Assembly (NCBI RefSeq): GCF_016545825.1
Contig: NC_052618.1
Coordinates: 36,092,196 to 36,156,195 of the forward strand
Source: Eucalyptus grandis
Lineage: Eukaryota; Streptophyta; Magnoliopsida; Myrtales; Myrtaceae
Reading direction: 5' to 3'
Length of the DNA stretch: 64,000 nt
Shown: positions 57,523 through 64,000 of the stretch, in pieces
Layout of the letters: every line of letters begins with the position of its first letter
How positions within the stretch are numbered: position 1 is the stretch's first letter
Translations under genes and position numbers: made by a program
The notes under the pieces: generated by a model
Database searches by the model: none
Told to the model about the DNA's origin: nothing
The model's input: only the letters and a program-made list of their open reading frames with translations

Positions 57523-58633
57523 CAAATTATTTACTTTTCATGAAATGAACTGACCTGAGTATTATATTAATTGTGCGACTCAAATTACAAGTAAGTTTCG
57601 AGTCTGATTTCTGTTCGGTATAATTAATAAGTCATGCTACAAAGGAGCAACCCTTTACAAGTCTAATTCGACACAGACTATAAATCTTTGACTCAACGAA
57701 AAGAAAAAGAAAAAAAAGAGAGATAAATACAAGATAGACACGATCTTTGTAAATTCCCAATTTCAGCATGTACGATCAGTCTTGACCAGATAGGAAGGAT
57801 GGTAAGGTTTAGTGCAGAAAGTTGACTTAATTCAAATAATTGTTATAAAAAAAATAAAATATAAAAACGGAGCTTTATTGAAGAATGGCATTGCAATAGC
57901 GCTAAGAAAGTAGAAGAATAGTGAGATTCAAGTTCGATTTGTCTTCCGAATGATTATTAGGTGACATGCCACACACGGACGATAAACCTTGACCCGACAA
58001 GAACGATGGCACCATTTTTGTTAATTTCCGATTCCATCAAGGATGATCAATTTGGATCCCATGATAAAGATGGCCTAACTCAAGGCTGCAATTACTCTAT
58101 AATAATTGGCCAAAAAAGCTAATCTAAAATAGCAATAATGTTGAGGATTCATTTTTCTCGGTTAAAAAGAATCAAGCGACTATTTAATTATGTTGCGGAA
58201 ACAAGTGATAGAACGATAAAATTAACAGAATAAAAAAGTAAATTGGGGATACCAAATTTACATGATTCAATTGATCTGACCTATATACATAGGAAGAGCA
58301 ACAAAGGATTTTATTGTAGATCAAGCAATATAACGAAACACTCAAGTTACTACATCCCAGCCCTCCATTGCACATAATAATTTACATAGTATTTAGCCTC
58401 ACAATTTCTCTATCTCACAAAGGAACTATACAAAATCATAACACAAAGTTTTCATGTCTTCAGACAATTGGATGTGTTTCACAAGGACAAGGTCTTTCAC
58501 TTCTTATATGGAAGAGAATTTTATTCAAAATAGAAAATTAAATCCAGCTAGGAAACTACTCAAATCAGAATGCTTACTCTAATTAGAAATGTTTCCCTTT
58601 TAGACTCAAACTAGAAATATAATTTCAACAAAT
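55710..58633. other. AT-rich unassigned DNA with microsatellites
   Basis: No recognisable gene. Contains (TACA)n(TA)n at 56,085-56,119, a hairpin at 56,249-56,300, (GA)16 at 57,042-57,073 and (AT)n at 57,491-57,521. The block 56,930-57,420 is less AT-rich and holds a 79-codon frame (57,173-57,412, 'MERDVAGLPLNAPRTRKARM'), rich in His, Lys and Arg later, that I do not recognise. It could be an untranslated or first-exon remnant or chance. Confidence 0.6.
56249..56300. repeat. Inverted repeat (hairpin), ~20-bp arms
   Basis: GCTAATGTTGCACTGTTACTCA (56,249-56,270) pairs with TGAGTAACAGTCACATTAGC (56,281-56,300) around a 10-nt loop; the inner 10 bp pair perfectly and the arms differ by two bases of length. 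It may be a MITE end or chance fold. Confidence 0.7.
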
Positions 58634-59291
58634 TGTTGGGAAAAAGAACAATATTTGTGAAGAAGGCCTAGATAATTTTTCCCACTACTATTTTTGTGAA
58701 AATTAAATAGGATAAAAATATTGAATGAAAGCATTAAAGATGAAATAATAAATAACACCAGAATTTTAATGTGGAAAACCCTCCAAAATGAAGGGGAAAA
58801 ACCATGGGACCGTAGTTGACGATAAATAATGGGATACAACTTCACCCTAAGATGGATCTCTCACTATCTTCAATTTGTTGATATGTACCTCTCACAAACT
58901 GGATAACTCACTCAAACTCTCTTGGAAGAAGAAAGCCGATTTTCTGCTACGCTGCTCTGATATTCTTACTTTTGTATATACTTCTCTGTTAAGGAGGATT
59001 CCTATTTATAGGAGCAAAATGCAATCCCAATTGGAATTGTATGATAATCACGTTGATTTATCTCTTAATTTCTTGTGATTTTGTAGATTCGGAAAGATCA
59101 CTTTGATTTGTTTCCCAATCTCCCTTAATTTTCTGAATGTGGAAGATCATGTCGATTTATCTTCCAATCTCTTTTGATTTTTTTTTCTTTTTTTATTTTA
59201 TTTTACTTTTACACACTCACTACCATACATATTCTACTATAAATATACATAATTGCATTGGCCTCTCCAATTGGGAGTAACCTACTCAACA
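58634..59291 (-). mobile_element. Solo LTR 3, copia-like, 658 bp
   Basis: Plus-strand TGTTGGGAAAAAG...CTACTCAACA, so inverted TGTTG ends, with perfect 5-bp flanks CAAAT (58,629-58,633 and 59,292-59,296). On the minus strand TATAAATAGG (59,002-59,010) and a 'ggagggttttccac' motif give promoter-to-leader order. No internal domain. A different family from copia A/B and the Sireviruses. Confidence 0.88.
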
Positions 59292-59445
59292 CAAATTAAG
59301 TAAATGTCTAACTAATAGTTATTTATCAATATAAATGTATTATTGTAAATTTTTCTCAAAGCATTGTAGACCGTTAGAACGGGCCTCTGCCGCCATCTAG
59401 ACATTCATTGTATCATCTCCATTCAACTAATGTTTTTTTTTTTTT

Positions 59446-62400
59446 GGTAAGAGTAAATATATAATAGATCAAAGAATGGCCCAGACCATAGGAGCCTATC
59501 ATCATTGTCGTTGAGGTTTGGGGAGGATCATCCCAACCCATAATGGCCGGCGAGACTGCAAAGGGAAGGAAAGGGCAGTAATACAGCAGCAACGAAGCAA
59601 GCCGAGGGATGCCGGAGCGGTATATGTTCCGATCTCGTGAAAAGCTTATAGAGCGGCCCCGATGATGCGAATGATCGAACCAAAAGGATGTAGATAATCC
59701 ATTGCCTATTCGCCACATAAATTGATCTTGAATTAAGTCTTGAAGGCCCTGTGACTTTTTCCAAGACCAAGAGCAAGAGCATATGGTAGGTCTAGGGATG
59801 ACCCCAAAATTCTTATGTTTGATGAAGTTGGAATGGATCCATTTGCACCAAAGCGATTCTTTATCGATAAAGAGGAGCCACAAGTGCTTAATCATTGAAG
59901 CTATATTGCTAACCCGGATAGGTCGGATACCCAAGCCACCTTCCTCCTTGGGTGATGGACTTCATCCCATTTGACCTTCGCCTCCGGGTCCAAGGGTCGG
60001 TCCTTTCCAAAGGAATTGGCGAAATATTTTCTCTATTTGTCTTATGACCGAAGAGGGGAGGATGAACACACTAGACCAATAAACCTGAATCGAGTGCAAG
60101 ACCGATCGATCCTGCAATCTACCGGCCGGGGAGAACAGTTCGTCCAGGATTGGACTCTCGAGGTTATAGCATTCACCAAAGATATGCAATCCACTTTGCC
60201 TAGTCTAGATGACACAATAGGGACACCGAGGTACCTAAAAGGAGCGAACCAAGCGAAAGCCGGAGGTACTAACCATGGAATCTTTTAGAGCTTGAGAGCC
60301 ACCCGAGAGAAATATTTCACTTTTGTTGAAGTTTGGCTTAAGCCCAGACCAGCTAGCAAAAAGATTGAATCCCATCCGTGCTTGAGGACAAAGAAGACAA
60401 ATTACCTTCGGAGAACAATAGTACATCATCTGCAAAGAAAATGTGGGAGAGTCTAGTCGCTTTGCATCTCCAGAAAAAATCAAAGCCCACCTTGGACGTT
60501 TGGGTATTGATGATTCCAGTAAAAACTTCCATAACAAGAGTGAAGAGATAAGGGGACATAGGGTCACCCTGCCTGATTCCTCTCCCACTTGAGAAAAAAC
60601 CATGTAATTCACCATTAAGAGATAGAAAAAACTTAGGCGACCGAAGATGCATACCATTTGTGGTCGATAAAAACTGCAGGGAATCCAAAGGCCATCAAAG
60701 TAAGCCGGATAAAGTTCCAATCAATGGAATCGTAGGCTTTACAAAAATCAACCTTGATAATACATTTAGGCCGATAAGGATTGTGATGGAAGTCACTAAA
60801 CAATTCATGGGTCAGCATAATGTTATCGCTTATGCATCTTCCTTTCACGAAAGCATTCTGAGGAAGACTAACTATAGAAGGGAGCACGGCAGCTAACCTG
60901 TTAGCAATAATCTTTGTGACACACTTGTATATAGTGTTGCAGCATGCTATGGGCCGAAAGTCATTAACCGTTGACACATTAGGGACCTTCAGGATTAGAG
61001 TCAAGATAGTTGCATTGATCTCCTTCAGAAGTGACCATTAATAAAGAAGTCTCGGGTGCCGGCGGGACCGATGGTCCTATAGTCTCCACGCCGCTTGAAG
61101 AATTCAACATTAAAGCCATCGGGCCGGGGATTTGGAAGCAACGGAGAACAGAGTAGAGCCTGAATTTCCTCATCCGAAACAGGCGAGACAAGCTGTTGGA
61201 TCCGTATATCATTAAGAGTGTGCATCAACTTCTCCTGGATTTGGCAACCAAGGGCACCGAGGATGGAGGAGAGGCCGCCAAAAGATCCTGGAAATGAGAG
61301 ATAAAGAGCTGATGCACTCGGGCGGGTGAGAGACCAAATGTTCTCCATCATGGATTGAAATGATTCTATTTCATGGTGGGATTGTTTGACGGATTGGTGG
61401 AAAAATTTTGTATTTAGATCTCCTTCCTTAAGCCACCTCACTCTCAACTTTTGCCTATAAATGATTCCTCTTGAGGCGAAGGTCAGAAAATATTTGTAAC
61501 TTCTCCTTCTCCGTAACCGAGGGCCCGGTTGTGATCAAGTTGAATGGCTTCCAGGCCAAAGAGAGCTGGGCTCTAGCTTCATCGTTCTCATAGTTATGTC
61601 CGCATAGGCCATCCTATTTAGATGCTTAAGCCTGCATTTGAGCGCATGGCTTACAAAGACAGGGGAATACATAGACGTACCAGGAAATTCAGAATTTCAA
61701 GTCTGCGAGACCATGTCAAAGAAGGAGGGATGGCTCATCCAAAAGTTGAAGAACTTGAAAGGCTTGCGGGTATTGGGAACAGGCATGATTCTAACAACCA
61801 TTGGGCAATGATCCGACACCCCTTGGGCCAAAAAGGATGCTTCCGAGAACGAAAACATCGAATTCCAAGCTGAGTTGATCAAAACTCTATCAATTTTCCT
61901 AAGCCTGCGGTTCAAACCCGAAGATGTTGCCCACGTGAATCTATTTCCCACATATCTCGGATCTTCCAATCCGGCTTCAGCAAGACACTCTCCAAAGTCA
62001 TTGAACAGGGGATCAATAGTTAGAAGAATCGGCTCTATCCGATGCATCCCGAATCGCGTTGAAGTCTCCAGCGATAATCCACGGCGAGTCCGAGAGCACT
62101 AGACTAAGGCGCATAAGCTCATTCCAGAGGGGTCTTCTCAAAACGAAGGAATGTTCCGCATATATAACATAAAGATTGAAGGAGCTGCCTCTATTGAGAC
62201 AAAGCAACCGACCATGAATAGCCTGAGCCGAACAATTAGAGATATCAAAAGAGGCATTATTGGGATTCCAACCCACTCATACTCTCCCCCTATGCAAATG
62301 AGTATAGTTGGAACACCACCGCCAACCCGGAATAAGGGCTGCAGAAATAGTAGAAAAAGCAGCAGGAGAGATTTTGGTCTCTAAAATGCCCACACAACTA

Positions 62401-62486
62401 AGGTTGTTGGTTCTCACAAAATGCCTAATTTCAGCTTGCTTAAGGGGGAGACCGAGACCCCTAATATTCCAAACTCCAAAAAACAT
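59446..62486 (-). pseudogene. LINE ORF2: endonuclease and reverse transcriptase (broken)
   Basis: ATG at 62,486: 'MFFGVWNIRGLGLPLKQAEI', 'CVGILETKI', 'PWIIAGDFNAIRDASD' and 'LRKIDRVLINSAWN...SDHCPMV' form the APE-type endonuclease (to about 61,750). 'RVRWLKEGDLNTKFFHQSVK' (61,440) leads into RT: 'NDFRPIACCNTIYKCVTKII', 'QNAFVKGRCISDNIMLTHEL', 'IKVDFCKAYDSIDWNFI', 'GIRQGDPMSPYLFTLVME' and catalytic FADD (60,425-60,436). The C-terminal part includes 'SLWCKWIHSNFIKHKNFGVI' (59,850). Frameshifts near 62,276, 62,010, 61,010, 60,680 and 60,300, and a compressed region after FADD, disable it. Confidence 0.9.
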
Positions 62487-62526
62487 AGGACACAAAAGAT
62501 AGGAAGGGTTATTTCTTCCTTCCTCC

Positions 62527-63946
62527 TCATTTTCTAACTGAGGAGGGCACCGACTTTGGGCTAGGTGGTATACTCGCATCAGCAGATGCATATCGAAGAG
62601 GTCCTTTTAGGCGAACAGGAACATCTATCAAAGGATGCAGGAGAGGTGGGGGAGGGATAGTCTCCTCCAGAATAGATGAAGCTACCACAAGCGGTGAGTC
62701 CGAGTCGCTCTTACCCGAAGTAGTTTCATCCACCCCTTCTTCATTTGAAGATGACGAATCCGAAGAGGATTTCCCTGAATCTTGACCTTGAATCGCCATA
62801 CGAGGGGCGAGAGGGATATCAGGCATTAATTCAAAGGATGGAGGGGGGAGATTTACCTCATTCGTAGGTACCGGATTTGCCATTTCAGGCTCCATCTGCT
62901 GATTTGCGGAATGTTTACTACCTTCCGGCGAGGGGAACCATAGTGCTAGGTGAGGGAGGGGTTCTTTGGTTGAATCGAGTGCATTGTTACGCTTCCCCGC
63001 ACTTCCCTCCACTCGTTTTACGGACGGACCGAGGTTGGATTAGCATGCACGACGGCCGGACTTCGACTTAAGTTCACCGGCACCCAGCACATCTCGTGCC
63101 AAAAGTGCAACAAGAGGGGCGGATAGTTGGCACCCATTCATAATGAAAATCTATAGAGCGACTCTCACCATCAAGGGAGAACTTAATGACTTCAGGAAAA
63201 GAGCTTGAAGCATCAATCTCCACACAAATACGAGCAAAGGCAACCATAGCCATATGTTCCCTTCTCTTTTGTCAACAAATAACGGCTTACCAAGAGCACT
63301 AGCAAGAGTGCTCAAACCAGTGCGAACCAACATACAACCGGAACATTTCTTAAACGGATCCATATAGGCACGAGTTATGACAATCCTTCTTGAGTTCCAT
63401 CTTGGGATGCCATTGATGGAGAATAAGCTGGATTTTTGCTACCATAATCGGCCCACCTTCGAGAATTTTCTTCTTGAACTCCTCATTCGGAATACGCAGG
63501 TAGTAGAAACCCATATCAGCTGCAATTACCTCAACTAACTCCTCCCCCCAAACGTGCTTAAGGGTGTCTTGCGTCAATTGATAAGGCAATCTCTTTCCGA
63601 TATAGTATCTAACTAGACAATCCTCCCATTTAGGATGAGCAGCCTGCATAATCTCAGGTGTAATTTGCGGCATAACTACATTATCCACAACAGCAAGCGG
63701 GTAATAAGACAATTTATACCCCTTAGTAGCTGAACGAGTAACTGCAGCCCACGTTCGAACAGGGGGAGGAACATCAGTCAATGGAGAGGCTTTGTGGGTT
63801 ATCAACGGTTTTGCAACAACAGTGGATAGACCAGTTCGTACAACATCACGCATACCCAGGGGCGGGGGGAAGAGGATGAACACACTCGATTTCTTCCCGC
63901 ATTGGTGCTACTCTTCGGACCCTTGTCCGATGGAGGGAGCGGGCAT
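62527..63946 (-). pseudogene. LINE ORF1 with DUF4283-like domain (broken)
   Basis: ATG at 63,946 is followed by a stop a few codons later. 'GMRDVVRTGLSTVVAKPL', 'VRTWAAVTRSATKGYKLSYY', then the DUF4283-like part 'YYIGKRLPYQLTQDTLKHVW', 'EEFKKKILEGGPIMVAKIQL' and 'ILHQWHPKMELKK'. A frameshift near 63,350 leads to 'RTGLSTLASALGKPLFVDKR' and a Cys-rich segment near 63,100. The C-terminal Ser/Asp/Pro-rich tail is open from 63,012 to 62,527. Plant L1 ORF1 proteins bind RNA. The 5' UTR (63,947-64,000) continues off the edge. Confidence 0.88.
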
Positions 63947-64000
63947 TTTGCCAATAGCAGAGTGTTGAGGGCGGGAAGCCTAGGCGCGACCGAGCTTTCC

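Larger units (their letters stand above)
59433..64000 (-). mobile_element. L1-type LINE, 5' end beyond the window
   Basis: A minus-strand poly(A) tail (T run 59,433-59,445) follows ORF2 directly. ORF2 carries endonuclease, RT and a C-terminal region; ORF1 carries a DUF4283-like domain and Cys-rich motif. At least 4.57 kb, close to full length for plant L1. The plus-strand flank after the tail is 'cattagttgaatgg' complement; its partner duplication would lie outside the window. Confidence 0.92.

Noticed and set aside
59413..59432. Extension of LINE ORF2 into the poly(A) tail
   Set aside because: The Lys run comes from reading the A tail; the real coding region ends before it.

Overview
The window is repeat-dense nuclear DNA from a flowering plant, most likely a eudicot. 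The evidence is the set of plant element lineages: Sirevirus-type Ty1-copia, a Tat/Ogre-type Ty3-gypsy with a second RNase H, Tekay/Del-like long LTRs, a plant L1-type LINE with a DUF4283-like ORF1, and a plant hAT. A degraded exon resembling plant ATG18 also lies inside the hAT. I find no intact host gene, tRNA, rRNA or CRISPR array. Species cannot be fixed from what I see. One run of 100 N (48,945-49,044) marks an assembly gap of unknown true size.

Layout. 1-206: fragment of Ogre-like LTR. 207-5,430: decayed minus-strand copia element, split between its RT and RNase H parts by a 3,355-bp plus-strand solo LTR (1,094-4,448). 5,618-5,724 and 11,520-11,940: two halves of a minisatellite, separated by a 5,795-bp hAT (5,725-11,519) with TIRs and an imperfect 8-bp TSD. 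The hAT holds a dead transposase and, near its right end, an ATG18-like exon. 11,940-15,500: 3' LTR region of a minus-strand Ogre/Tat element. 15,510-24,335: its internal region (pol, candidate intron, protease, gag, possible extra upstream ORF, PBS). From 24,336 to at least 48,944: the 5' LTR region of that element, broken by a solo LTR (24,726-27,677), a full-length Sirevirus (Sire1, 27,899-37,277), a MITE (39,219-40,039) and a second, internally deleted Sirevirus (Sire2, 40,529-47,266). After the gap comes a more diverged Sirevirus lacking its 5' part (Sire3, 49,045-55,238), then a copia LTR (55,331-55,709), AT-rich unassigned DNA, a small solo LTR (58,634-59,291) and an L1-type LINE running off the right edge (59,433-64,000, minus strand).

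Nothing here works as a pathway. It is a layered record of insertions in which target-site duplications give the order: the Ogre-like element is older than the hAT, the 24.7-kb solo LTR, Sire1, Sire2 and the MITE. Nearly every coding region carries stops or frameshifts. The two most unusual signals are (i) the two unrelated-looking long solo LTRs, which share an internal architecture: a candidate intron ending TTTCAG, an ATG 8-9 nt later, and a short reading frame with a common WVD.G motif and a stop at the same place; and (ii) the ATG18-like exon carried inside the hAT.
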